Origin: a virus
Reading direction: 5' to 3' (one strand)
Virus record (IMG/VR): IMGVR_UViG_3300035698_004346
Coordinates: 1-27,850 of that record
DNA: 27,850 bases
Positions within the stretch are counted from its first letter, which is position 1; each line of letters starts with the position of its first letter. The notes below the pieces were generated by a model. That model saw nothing but the letters and a program-made list of their open reading frames with translations. It was not told the DNA's origin and ran no database searches. Shown here in pieces: positions 6,264 through 13,617 of this stretch. A program made the translations under genes and the position numbers.

Positions 6264-6324
6264 GGGGCGGCTAGCTTTAAGCTAGGTACTTGGTGCAAGT
6301 CCTAATGCCCCTCCACTAAGGAGG
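6264..6324 (+). ncRNA. Structured RNA leader: tRNA-like junction competing with an SD-hiding hairpin
   Basis: Just after the small subunit gene, GGGGC (6264-6268) pairs with GCCCC (6307-6311). Inside are two hairpins: CTAGC-TTTAA-GCTAG (6271-6285) and ACTTG-GTG-CAAGT (6288-6300). This gives a three-way junction ending in TCCA, like a tRNA without an anticodon arm. CCTCC (6310-6314) can instead pair with GGAGG (6320-6324), the ribosome site of the gene at 6331, around an ACTAA loop. The two pairings share bases 6310-6311 and so exclude each other, as in a translational riboswitch. It does not match a riboswitch class I can recall. Confidence 0.45.
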
Positions 6325-6330
6325 AAAGAA

Positions 6331-6684
6331 ATGGTTATAAAAGACTTTCATGATTTAAAGTATGAACAAATGATTTGGTTTGAAGGGGTTAAGGAAAAGG
6401 TAACGTCACTGGAGTACCTACACAATCCCCAAATAGAAAAGAGCAAGGTGCGTTTAGGCACGATATTCTATTATTGGGATGAAATCTGCGCAGATTGCTC
6501 CCTTGAAAAGCCTGTAGAGAAAACTAAATACTATTACTGGGAGGTAAAGAGTGTCTTTTTGGATTGGGTACTTTCTACACACCGGATATCTGAAAACGGT
6601 TACTATACCAGCGGAGACAAACGGGCAGATTGGGATAAAAAAGAAAAAAAACGCCTCGATGTACTTGGGTACATTGAAGAATGA
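6331..6684 (+). CDS. Hypothetical protein downstream of the RNA element (117 aa)
   Basis: A strong AAGGAGG lies 6 bases before the ATG, and this is the site the upstream RNA structure could mask. The protein is rich in Tyr, Trp, Lys and Glu (TIFYYWDEICADC, KYYYWEVKSVFLDWVL), with two cysteines in CADC. It has no signal peptide or membrane span. I recognise no family. Its stop overlaps the next start (AATGA). Confidence 0.6.
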   Translation: MVIKDFHDLKYEQMIWFEGVKEKVTSLEYLHNPQIEKSKVRLGTIFYYWDEICADCSLEKPVEKTKYYYWEVKSVFLDWVLSTHRISENGYYTSGDKRADWDKKEKKRLDVLGYIEE

Positions 6685-6887
6685 TTAATCTTAGTGACCC
6701 TAATCCAAAGGACTTAAAATTTGATTGTAAAAACACTAGTGATTATGAAACAATAATAATCAATACTTATCCTACATGGATTGAACGCTTTTGCCAATCA
6801 TTAGACAATGCAAATAGAAGTAAGAATATATTCAAAAAAGTTTACTATTTATTGAAAGCTGCTAAGGTTCTTTCGAGGAGGAAATAA
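6681..6887 (+). CDS. Hypothetical protein (68 aa)
   Basis: The ATG overlaps the preceding stop by 4 bases, so it is probably coupled to the gene at 6331. The product has a polar N-terminal half and a basic helix at the end (FKKVYYLLKAAKVLSRRK). No domain recognised. It ends directly against the hydrolase gene, whose GAGGAGG site lies within its last codons. Confidence 0.5.
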   Translation: MINLSDPNPKDLKFDCKNTSDYETIIINTYPTWIERFCQSLDNANRSKNIFKKVYYLLKAAKVLSRRK

Positions 6888-7436
6888 ATGAAAAGAAATA
6901 ATATATTCTATAGGGGCTGGAGCAAGGTTCTAACAAGCTTTGGCGACATAATGCTAAGGACTAAGCAACCGAAAATTAAGGCTAGCCACATACGAAAATG
7001 CTTAGAGCTAATTAAGCCTGGAGATATAATTTGTAGAGACTATGATTGCTATCTTGACTCTCATTTTATCAAAGGCGATTTTACTCACGGTGGGATAGTT
7101 GGAGATGATGACTATCTAGTACATTCTGTGGCTGAAGGGGTATGTAAAATAGATCCAATAGACTTTATAAAGAATTGTGATAATTTTATTTTAATAAGAC
7201 CACCATATAATAAAGCTAATGGAAATGTTATCAATGCAACATTCTATGCGCTAACAATGTTAGGTAAACCGTATGATTTCTTTTTCGATAAGACCGAAAC
7301 GGATTATTTTTATTGCTTCGAACTAGTATATAAGGCTCTCAAAGCAGCTGGTATAAAGCTTCCCATAGAGGGTAAGATAATCTATGCAAGTGACCTGATC
7401 AATGGGTGCGAAGTAATCTATAGGGCGTTTAAATAG
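6888..7436 (+). CDS. Permuted NlpC/P60 (YiiX/YaeF-like) cysteine hydrolase (182 aa)
   Basis: The ATG follows GAGGAGG at good spacing. The protein shows LIKPGDIICRD (42-51), THGGIVGDDDYLVHS (66-80) with H67, and a late YFYCFELVYKAL (140-151) with C143. Histidine before cysteine, with PGDI and HGGIV blocks, is the mark of circularly permuted NlpC/P60 enzymes such as YiiX. Members cleave amide bonds in peptidoglycan peptides or lipids. There is no signal peptide, so export would need a holin. A lysis or cell-entry enzyme is possible, although its place between terminase subunits is not a usual lysis-cassette position. H67 and C143 are my inferred catalytic pair. Confidence 0.7.
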   Translation: MKRNNIFYRGWSKVLTSFGDIMLRTKQPKIKASHIRKCLELIKPGDIICRDYDCYLDSHFIKGDFTHGGIVGDDDYLVHSVAEGVCKIDPIDFIKNCDNFILIRPPYNKANGNVINATFYALTMLGKPYDFFFDKTETDYFYCFELVYKALKAAGIKLPIEGKIIYASDLINGCEVIYRAFK

Positions 7437-7444
7437 GGGGAGAA

Positions 7445-7627
7445 ATGAAACCTAAAAATTTTAGGACTGTGAAAGTCGACTCGTGTTATTGGTGCGAGCA
7501 TGGCGAGATAGAGCACACGGGGATATTTTGCATTAAAATAGATGATTATATCTCAGACGAAAACCACGACTTCCCTGTGTGTGATGATTATGAAAAGCCG
7601 AAAGAGGGGAATTTATGCCAACAGTAA
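7445..7627 (+). CDS. Small Cys-containing protein (60 aa)
   Basis: It starts at an ATG after TAGGGGGAGAA. Cysteines in CYWC, FCIKI and VCDDY give a CxxC plus two single cysteines, which could bind one zinc. The rest is acidic (DDYISDENHDF). Similar short CYWC proteins are frequent in phage genomes and have no assigned role. The last codons overlap the next short frame by 13 bases. Confidence 0.55.
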   Translation: MKPKNFRTVKVDSCYWCEHGEIEHTGIFCIKIDDYISDENHDFPVCDDYEKPKEGNLCQQ

Positions 7628-7683
7628 GTACACAGACGTTAATGGGATTGCTCCATATTAACGAAAACAGGGGGAAACGTTAA
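7615..7683 (+). CDS. Possible 22-residue peptide or leader frame
   Basis: An ATG follows GAGGGGAATTT at ideal spacing, reads 22 codons (MPTVSTQTLMGLLHINENRG and two more) and stops in a TAATG overlap with the next start. Its good ribosome site and exact coupling argue for translation. It could be a real peptide or simply carry ribosomes to the next gene. Confidence 0.35.
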   Translation: MPTVSTQTLMGLLHINENRGKR

Positions 7684-7952
7684 TGACAGACAAAGAGCTA
7701 GACGACCTAGCCGACGATTATGTTGGAATATGTGACAGCGATCTACAAGAAGGGGCGACGAACAAGATAATAATGGAAGCGTATCAACGGAAGAAGATAT
7801 TTAAGCTCGGGTTTAAAGAAGCACGAAAAGGCATGGTTAAGCTTGACGATGTGTTGGGGATATTGGAAAACAATAAAACATGGATAGATGGGTTTACTTA
7901 TCAGCATGACGAAGACGCAATCAAAGAAATAAAAGCATTGGGGGAGAAATGA
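7683..7952 (+). CDS. Hypothetical phage protein (89 aa)
   Basis: GGGGG lies about 8 bases upstream of the ATG, which overlaps the preceding TAA. The protein is acidic at its start (DKELDDLADDYVGICDSDLQ) and helical, with a FKLGFKEARKGMVKL middle. It resembles short phage proteins without known role. It overlaps the next gene by 4 bases. Confidence 0.55.
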   Translation: MTDKELDDLADDYVGICDSDLQEGATNKIIMEAYQRKKIFKLGFKEARKGMVKLDDVLGILENNKTWIDGFTYQHDEDAIKEIKALGEK

Positions 7953-8224
7953 AAACATATGGTGACATGAAGGGCGATCTAGTTACTTGCTTTCCGCATA
8001 CTAAAAAAGATGTAAAAGAAATTCTAAACGTATACCATTTTTCACACTTTGATTTTAATAACTCTGAAAAGTGCATAGCTGTTTTCAAAATGAATAATGG
8101 TGGCAATAGAGATATGTATTATTCAACAAGAACTGGCATGATGGGTGGTGGTTTACCAGACAGCAAAGAAAAAATAATAGAAAGTATGAAAGCTTTAGGG
8201 CTTATTAAAAAGCGAAATGGCTAA
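7949..8224 (+). CDS. Hypothetical phage protein (91 aa)
   Basis: It starts after GGGGGAGAA, the same ribosome site as its two neighbours. A Gly/Met-rich stretch (NNGGNRDMYYSTRTGMMGGG) sits in the middle and a helix at the end. Two isolated cysteines, no membrane span. Unrecognised. It overlaps the terminase gene by 8 bases, which suggests the two are translated together. Confidence 0.55.
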   Translation: MKTYGDMKGDLVTCFPHTKKDVKEILNVYHFSHFDFNNSEKCIAVFKMNNGGNRDMYYSTRTGMMGGGLPDSKEKIIESMKALGLIKKRNG

Positions 8225-9827
8225 CTATTTAACAAGAGAGCTTCTTGACGAGCTTAAGAAAAAACCAGTAAAGTTTTTTAAGAAAATTCTTGGTATAGAT
8301 ACCATTGAGAGATACCAACAAAGAATTATAAACCTAATCTATGAACATGATTTCTTATGCATACGGTCAACCCACTCTGTAGGTAAAACATTTCTCATGG
8401 CTAGAATTGGACTGTGGTTCCTGTGCTGCTTCAAGGACTCCAAGGTTATTACTTCTGCTCCTACATATAGACAAGTCGTAAAGCTTCTTTGGGGAGAGCT
8501 AAGACAAGCTCACGCTACCTCTAAATACCCTCTAGGCGGTAAGCCTATGACTAACGAGCTTAAGATAGATGAGAACTGGTATGCCATGGGCTTTAGCCCA
8601 AGGGCTGAGGCTGGAGGCGGTGAGTCAGGGCAAAAGGGGTCAACATTTCAGGGCTTTCATGCTAGATTTATTCTTATTATATTTGATGAAGCAACAGGCA
8701 TGGCTCCTGATATGTGGAAGATGGTCGAGGGGCTTCTGACATCTGGAGAGGTTGTTAAGTTTGTAGCTATAGGAAATCCTACTTCTAGAAATACACCTTT
8801 CTTTAAATGCTTCTCAGATCCAGAATGGAAGAAAGTTCAAATATCTTGCTTTGACTCTCCAAACTTGATAGCTAATGACTTTATAGACAAAGCGTCATTA
8901 AGAAAAGAAATAGAACATCTAAGAACCCTTACAGACAAGTACAGGCTTGCTAGAATAAAGAATTATAAGAAGCCAGTACCATATTTGTTAAGCGCTCAGT
9001 GGGTAGTATCAAGAGTTTATAAGTGGGGCTTTAATCACCCTTTGACTAAAACAAAAGTATTTGGTGAATTTCCAGATGAGGACGATTATGTTATTGTTCA
9101 GCAGAACCAAGTTGAAAACGCTATTGCGCGCGAGTATCACATCAAAGAAAATGATTATCGGTGTATCGGTGTTGACGTTGCTCGCTTTGGGCCTGATCTT
9201 ACTGTACTTACAGAGCTTATTGGTAAGAAGATGACCCGTAAAGCGGCTAGACCTAAAGGCGGTGTTGATAATACTATAAACGAGGTTATGTCTTTTATAA
9301 TTCAAACTGATATGAAAACTTATGTCCTTGTCGATGGTACAGGAGTTGGAGGCGGTGTTGTAGACGGACTTAAGGAGAAAAAACGATTAGGACTATTAAA
9401 TAAAAACGTCCATATCATAGAAGTAAACTTTGCACAGTCTTGTTACAGCAAGCGTGACCAAAAGCATTACACTAATCTCAAGGGCAAGATATTCTTTGAG
9501 CTTGGCGAGGATCTTGAAAAGGAGTTAGATATACTTAATGAGAATGTCTATCTTGAGGAGCTTCCTTCAATCAGATATGAGTTCGATGGCAAGGGTAAAA
9601 TTAAAATAGAGTCAAAAGATAAGTACAAAGAGCGTACTGGTAACTCATCACCCGATCATTCTGACTCGCTCGCTATAGCAAATTACGGCAGAAAGATAAC
9701 TGCTACTCAGCTAATGGAAGAGGATAAGAAAAACGAAAAAACAACCCATGCTGAGACATACGCTAGGGATCAATACTCGGATGACGACAAGCCCATGGCA
9801 CCTTCACCTGATGATGAGATCTGGTAA
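8217..9827 (+). CDS. terL: Terminase large subunit (ATPase-nuclease, 536 aa)
   Basis: This is the DNA-packaging motor. The ATPase domain has a Walker A variant STHSVGKT at 51-58, Walker B ILIIFDE ending at 158, and a likely coupling motif IGNPTS near 185-190. The RNase H-fold nuclease domain has GVDVARFGPDLT at 318-329, LVDGTGVGGG with D373, and SPDHSD with D480 and D483 for two-metal catalysis. The 536-residue length is normal. The start ATG overlaps the previous gene by 8 bases. The cutting mode (cos, pac or headful) is not readable. The stop codon lies inside the dyad that precedes the portal gene. Confidence 0.93.
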   Translation: MANYLTRELLDELKKKPVKFFKKILGIDTIERYQQRIINLIYEHDFLCIRSTHSVGKTFLMARIGLWFLCCFKDSKVITSAPTYRQVVKLLWGELRQAHATSKYPLGGKPMTNELKIDENWYAMGFSPRAEAGGGESGQKGSTFQGFHARFILIIFDEATGMAPDMWKMVEGLLTSGEVVKFVAIGNPTSRNTPFFKCFSDPEWKKVQISCFDSPNLIANDFIDKASLRKEIEHLRTLTDKYRLARIKNYKKPVPYLLSAQWVVSRVYKWGFNHPLTKTKVFGEFPDEDDYVIVQQNQVENAIAREYHIKENDYRCIGVDVARFGPDLTVLTELIGKKMTRKAARPKGGVDNTINEVMSFIIQTDMKTYVLVDGTGVGGGVVDGLKEKKRLGLLNKNVHIIEVNFAQSCYSKRDQKHYTNLKGKIFFELGEDLEKELDILNENVYLEELPSIRYEFDGKGKIKIESKDKYKERTGNSSPDHSDSLAIANYGRKITATQLMEEDKKNEKTTHAETYARDQYSDDDKPMAPSPDDEIW

Positions 9828-9863
9828 TGTGTCACGCTAAATAATTATTGATTTGACACATTA
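9825..9863. repeat. 10-bp inverted repeat spanning the terL stop and the portal promoter
   Basis: TAATGTGTCA (9825-9834) and TGACACATTA (9854-9863) are a perfect 10-bp inverted repeat with a 19-base spacer. The spacer itself contains the palindrome AATAATTATT (9840-9849). The right arm covers the -35 box of the promoter at 9853. An operator is the simplest reading; an intrinsic terminator is unlikely because no T-run follows. Confidence 0.6.
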
Positions 9864-9881
9864 AAATTCTAAGTTCATAAT
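9853..9881 (+). promoter_or_regulatory. Sigma70-type promoter for the head operon
   Basis: TTGACA (9853-9858), a 17-base spacer and CATAAT (9876-9881) lie 32 bases before the portal gene, whose ribosome site is TTAGGAGC. The -35 box is inside the right arm of a 10-bp inverted repeat, so occupancy of that dyad would block RNA polymerase. The flank TGATTTGACACA is shared with the promoter at 5300. Confidence 0.75.
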
Positions 9882-9913
9882 AAAAATTAATCCAATAAAA
9901 AATTAGGAGCACT

Positions 9914-12271
9914 ATGACCAAGAAAAAGAAAGTGCAAAAAAAGAAGTCCACTAGGGAAGTAAGTAAAATTGACTTTAACCCAAAAGGAAGCTTCTCTGAA
10001 AAGGAAATTACAATAGCACCGAGCCTAAAAGAACTTGGCTCATCTGGCATAGAAACATATTCAGGTCACTTTGAGGAAGAGTATTTAACAGCGCTTAAGC
10101 ACGATGAAGCGGCAACCATTTATGATAAGATGCGCAGAAGTGACACGCAAGTTGCCATGGCGATAAGCTCCGTAGTGAACGCTATATCAGGTGGCAGATG
10201 GAGAATTGATCCTACTGATAACGATCTTGTAAGTGAAAAGGATAGGGAGCTCCATGCTAAGTTTATAAGTCACGTTTTATTTGATGACCTAGACAAGCCT
10301 TGGAATAAAAAGATTAAAGAGATTTGTACTTGTATAACTTTCGGACATAGTGTTTTTGAGAGAGTTCATAAAATAGTTAAAAACGATAAGGAATACGGAA
10401 CTTATATAGGCGTTAAAAAGCTTGCTTGGCGCTCGCCTAAGACAATATATGAATGGAACTTTGATACTAAGACAAAGGACTTTTCAGGGATCACACAGCT
10501 CGATTATGGCGACCTCGCGCGCAATGCCGAGAACATGACTTTTATTCCAGTTAAGGATTTATTCATATTTAACATCGATGAAGAGGGCGACAACTATGAA
10601 GGAATTTCTATGCTTCGCCAATGCTATGGTGCATGGAAGAGGAAAGAACTGTTCCTTAAACTTCAGGCCATAGGTATTGAGAGAACTGCTTTAGGAGTTC
10701 CAAAAGGAACTTATCCTGCAGGAGAATATGACTCAAATGAATACAACCAGCTTAAGGCTGCTATAAGAGCACTTAGCTCGCATCATAAAAACTTTATCAT
10801 GGTTCCACAAGGTACTGACGATGCTGGAAGTTGGGATATTGAAATACTTAAGCTTGAATATGATTCGGCTAAAGTAATGGCTGCTATTGATTACGAAGAT
10901 ATGTCGATGGTAAGACGCTTCTTATCCCAATTCTTAATGCTTGGGAGTACCGATAGTGGCTCATGGGCTTTAAGTACTGACCAAAGCGAGTTCTTTCTAA
11001 ACGGCATTGTCTGGATTGCAGACATGATAGCTAATGTTATAAATAATCTCATTAGAGAACTTATAATAATGAACTTTGGGGAACAAGTCGGCTATCCTAC
11101 TTTAGAGCACTCAAGAATAAAAGACAAAGCCGGTAAAGAGCTTGCCGATATAATGAAGCTTGGCAAGGATGCTGGAATACTTATTCCTGATGATCCTCTT
11201 GAAGAGTTCTTTAGAAGCTCTTACGATATGCCAGACAAAGCTGAGGGTATGGACAGGGAGAGCATAGAAGCAAAGGCAATGGATAAGGAACAGGCTAAAT
11301 TTGATAGGGACTTAGAGATTGTTAAGAACAAACCTGCTCCTGTTGCTGGAGATAATCCATTAGATAAAAAAGCTGCTCCTAAAAAACCAGCGGTTAAAAA
11401 AGATACAAAAGTAAAAGAAAAAACTATTGACAAGAGCAAGAAAGAGGAAAAGAAATTTGATGAATTTCAGCTTGCAGATAAGTTTCAAAAGGGCATAGAG
11501 AAAGACTCAGAGCTATTCAAAGAATTATACGATAAGGATTTATCGCCTATTGGTTATGACCTAGTGGAGCAGGTTGTAAATAACTTTATAAAGGCAAGTC
11601 AAGATATGAAAGTATTTGCCTCAAGAAATATTCAGCCTCGTGGAGTTGCTAAGTACAGAAAGGCTATGAACTCAGTAATGGGTGATGTCTCTGTAAGGGC
11701 TCAAGATAATGCTTTAGATGAAGTTGAGAAGGGGTCAAAGCTTGCTGAAGATGATAAGGCAAAAAGAAATAATAAAAGATATGTAGCGGTTCAATCTGAT
11801 GTGTTAACTGAAACTCAAATAGGAGATCTTAAGAAAGCAGTAGTTCTAAAGTTCGGTAACATAGCTGACGATACGCTTGATCCAGAAGTCATAAGGAAAG
11901 AACTTAGAAATAGTATTGATAAGGATGTTTCAAATAAAAAGAATACTGCAATCACAGTGGCATCAAGCACTATAAATAAAGCAAGAGAAAATGTTTTTGA
12001 TACTAAAAAGCTTGTTATTGAGAGCTACACTTTTATGAACCCTGACCCAAAATCTAAGATATGTCAAAACCTACAGGGCGTAACTTTTGCTAAAGATGAT
12101 AAGAGTTCATTCGGTCTGAGACCCCCTCTACATCATAACTGTAAGAGCTACTTAAAACCTAATTTCGTAGGTGTTAAAAAGAACCCTGATATTGATAAGG
12201 ACGGGCTTAACGGAAATACTAAAGAGAAAAGCCAGTTGTGTGATATAATTATTCAAGGAGGTGGGGAGTGA
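9914..12271 (+). CDS. Portal protein (Mu gp29/DUF935-like) fused to a MuF head-morphogenesis domain (785 aa)
   Basis: The ATG follows TTAGGAGCACT. Residues 1-440 are portal-like, forming the ring through which DNA enters and leaves: DEAATIYDKMRRSDTQVAMA, MSMVRRFLSQFLMLG, and the acidic loop DDPLEEFFRSSYDMP. A Lys/Pro/Ala-rich linker follows (about 475-525). The C-terminal part ends with the MuF hallmark NPDPKSKICQNLQG, then PPLHHNCKSYLKP (about 705-750). In Mu these are separate proteins (gp29 and gp30). At 785 residues the gene is about the sum of a portal and a MuF protein, and I see no stop or frameshift. MuF proteins are minor head proteins ejected or held near the portal. It overlaps the next gene by 4 bases. 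Confidence 0.85.
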   Translation: MTKKKKVQKKKSTREVSKIDFNPKGSFSEKEITIAPSLKELGSSGIETYSGHFEEEYLTALKHDEAATIYDKMRRSDTQVAMAISSVVNAISGGRWRIDPTDNDLVSEKDRELHAKFISHVLFDDLDKPWNKKIKEICTCITFGHSVFERVHKIVKNDKEYGTYIGVKKLAWRSPKTIYEWNFDTKTKDFSGITQLDYGDLARNAENMTFIPVKDLFIFNIDEEGDNYEGISMLRQCYGAWKRKELFLKLQAIGIERTALGVPKGTYPAGEYDSNEYNQLKAAIRALSSHHKNFIMVPQGTDDAGSWDIEILKLEYDSAKVMAAIDYEDMSMVRRFLSQFLMLGSTDSGSWALSTDQSEFFLNGIVWIADMIANVINNLIRELIIMNFGEQVGYPTLEHSRIKDKAGKELADIMKLGKDAGILIPDDPLEEFFRSSYDMPDKAEGMDRESIEAKAMDKEQAKFDRDLEIVKNKPAPVAGDNPLDKKAAPKKPAVKKDTKVKEKTIDKSKKEEKKFDEFQLADKFQKGIEKDSELFKELYDKDLSPIGYDLVEQVVNNFIKASQDMKVFASRNIQPRGVAKYRKAMNSVMGDVSVRAQDNALDEVEKGSKLAEDDKAKRNNKRYVAVQSDVLTETQIGDLKKAVVLKFGNIADDTLDPEVIRKELRNSIDKDVSNKKNTAITVASSTINKARENVFDTKKLVIESYTFMNPDPKSKICQNLQGVTFAKDDKSSFGLRPPLHHNCKSYLKPNFVGVKKNPDIDKDGLNGNTKEKSQLCDIIIQGGGE

Positions 12272-13197
12272 AAGAAGCAATAAGAACTTTAGCAGAGATA
12301 ATTCTCGAAGATGATAATGGTAAACCTAAAGTTCCAAAGATGATACAAGTTCTTAAGGCAGGAACTTTTAGCCATCCTTGGCAGGGAAAGTTTAGCATAA
12401 CCGAAGATAAGCTAAGACAAATGAAAAAGAATTTCGATGATAATATACGAGGAGTTGATCTAGCCGTTGATCTTGGCCACAATGCTGGCGAGGATGCTGC
12501 TGGATGGTTCAAAAACCTAGAGTTGCGTAAAAATGATAAGCAACTATGGGCTGAAATTGACTGGACTGATCTTGGTGAAGAGAAGATCCGTAGCAAGCGC
12601 TATAGATACCTCTCAGCGGAGTATCATACAGAATATGAAGACAATGAGAACGGTAAATTGTTTGGTCATGTATTGTTGGGCGCAGGACTTACCAATAGAC
12701 CTTTTCTCAAAAAAATGAAACCTACTTCTAAATTAAAAGAACAAATGGAGGTAAAAAAGATGGATGAAATTAAAGAACTTCAGGAAAAAAATCAGAAGTT
12801 AAGTGACGGAAACATCCAGCTACAAGTTGAACTTAAAGAGCTTACCGCTAAGAATGAAAAGCTTGAGAATGAAAAAAAAGAGCTTAATGAAAAAATTATT
12901 CTTAAGGAAAAAGAAGATGCTTTTGATAAGTTACTTGAAGCCGGACAAGCCGTTCCTGCTCAGAAAGAAGATTACATTAAAGGCGATGTTGTTGCTTATG
13001 CTACTAAAGCAAGCAATGAAAAAGTTAACCTAAGTGAAAAAGGTTCAGGTAAAAATCCAGAAGACAAAGAAGCAAAGAAAACCGAAGATGATTTGGTTGC
13101 TGCTGCTAACATACTTGCTGAGAAAGAGTATGACGGCAATGTCTCTAATGCTACTATGGCACTTCTTGATAAACCTGAATACGAACACTTAAACTAA
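12268..13197 (+). CDS. Mu gpI-like head maturation protease/scaffold (309 aa)
   Basis: It starts at GTG in a GTGA overlap, after AAGGAGGTGGG. Residues 30-150 match the Mu I-type protease: AGTFSHPWQGKFSI, VDLAVDLGHNAGEDAAGW with the likely catalytic His in LGHNAG, RYRYLSAEY, and GAGLTNRPF. Residues 165-225 are a strong coiled coil (ELQEKNQKLSDGNIQLQVEL), the scaffold that shapes the procapsid. An acidic/basic tail ends the protein. The usual order protease, decoration, capsid follows. A second start inside the gene probably makes the scaffold alone. Confidence 0.85.
   Translation: MKEAIRTLAEIILEDDNGKPKVPKMIQVLKAGTFSHPWQGKFSITEDKLRQMKKNFDDNIRGVDLAVDLGHNAGEDAAGWFKNLELRKNDKQLWAEIDWTDLGEEKIRSKRYRYLSAEYHTEYEDNENGKLFGHVLLGAGLTNRPFLKKMKPTSKLKEQMEVKKMDEIKELQEKNQKLSDGNIQLQVELKELTAKNEKLENEKKELNEKIILKEKEDAFDKLLEAGQAVPAQKEDYIKGDVVAYATKASNEKVNLSEKGSGKNPEDKEAKKTEDDLVAAANILAEKEYDGNVSNATMALLDKPEYEHLN
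12760..13197 (+). CDS. Nested scaffold protein from an internal start (145 aa)
   Basis: GGAGGT at 12747-12752 lies seven bases before the in-frame ATG at 12760, as good a ribosome site as any in the window. Translation from there gives only the coiled-coil and tail part of the protease gene. In Mu the I and Z products, and in lambda C and Nu3, protease and scaffold share a C-terminus in this way. I infer the same device here; it is not proven by sequence alone. Confidence 0.6.
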   Translation: MDEIKELQEKNQKLSDGNIQLQVELKELTAKNEKLENEKKELNEKIILKEKEDAFDKLLEAGQAVPAQKEDYIKGDVVAYATKASNEKVNLSEKGSGKNPEDKEAKKTEDDLVAAANILAEKEYDGNVSNATMALLDKPEYEHLN

Positions 13198-13206
13198 GGA
13201 GGGCGC

Positions 13207-13590
13207 ATGTCTAGTTCAGGACCAAAAAAATTCAAAACATTTATTGCAAGTGAAGATATGAGTTCTGCTCAATACTTTGCTGTAGTTCAAACAGACGAGA
13301 AAACAGTTGCTCTTGCTGGCGCTAATGAAAAGGCTTGTGGATTTATTCAGAACTCCGATGTTACATCTGGCCGTTTGGCTGAAGTTGCAATGCCCGGAGA
13401 TCAAGCTCTAGCAATACTTACTGAAACAACTACTATCAATAAATTCCTAACACCTACTTCTACAGGTGAGTTGGAAGTTGTTGACGCTGCTGGTGAATTT
13501 TGTTGTGCTATTTGTAGAAAAGCTGGAGTTGATGGGGATGTTGTTCCTGTTGATGTCGTTCAGTTTACAGCACATGCAAGTGATGCATAA
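13207..13590 (+). CDS. Capsid decoration (cement) protein, DUF2190-like (127 aa)
   Basis: The ATG follows AAGGAGGGCGC. The protein is a small beta-rich chain without domains of known catalysis: FKTFIASEDMSSAQYFAVV, then GFIQNSDVTSGRLAEVAMPG. These follow the DUF2190 pattern of capsid decoration proteins, in which two or three beta units with Gly turns bind the outside of the shell. The position between protease and capsid genes fits. It has CCAIC near the C-terminus, whose three cysteines are unusual for an extracellular cement protein. Confidence 0.7.
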   Translation: MSSSGPKKFKTFIASEDMSSAQYFAVVQTDEKTVALAGANEKACGFIQNSDVTSGRLAEVAMPGDQALAILTETTTINKFLTPTSTGELEVVDAAGEFCCAICRKAGVDGDVVPVDVVQFTAHASDA

Positions 13591-13617
13591 CTCTTAATTA
13601 AAGAAAGGATGTGATAT

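Noticed and set aside
6264-6315. A tRNA gene
   Set aside because: The acceptor-like stem and terminal TCCA suggest one, but it is only 52 bases, has no anticodon arm, the T-arm does not fit well, and the 3' part overlaps an SD-pairing segment. I report it as a structured leader instead.
6888-7436. Calling this gene the phage endolysin
   Set aside because: The hydrolase fold is supported, but there is no clear holin beside it and related permuted enzymes have other substrates, so I leave the role open.
9009-9305. Minus-strand frame of 98 codons inside terL
   Set aside because: The opposite strand encodes the terminase nuclease core with clear motifs, and no promoter or ribosome site supports the minus frame.
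12249-12596. Antisense frame of 115 codons opposite the protease gene
   Set aside because: It mirrors a well-supported plus-strand gene, has no ribosome site, and its composition (Ser/Leu-rich, low charge) is typical of a shadow frame.
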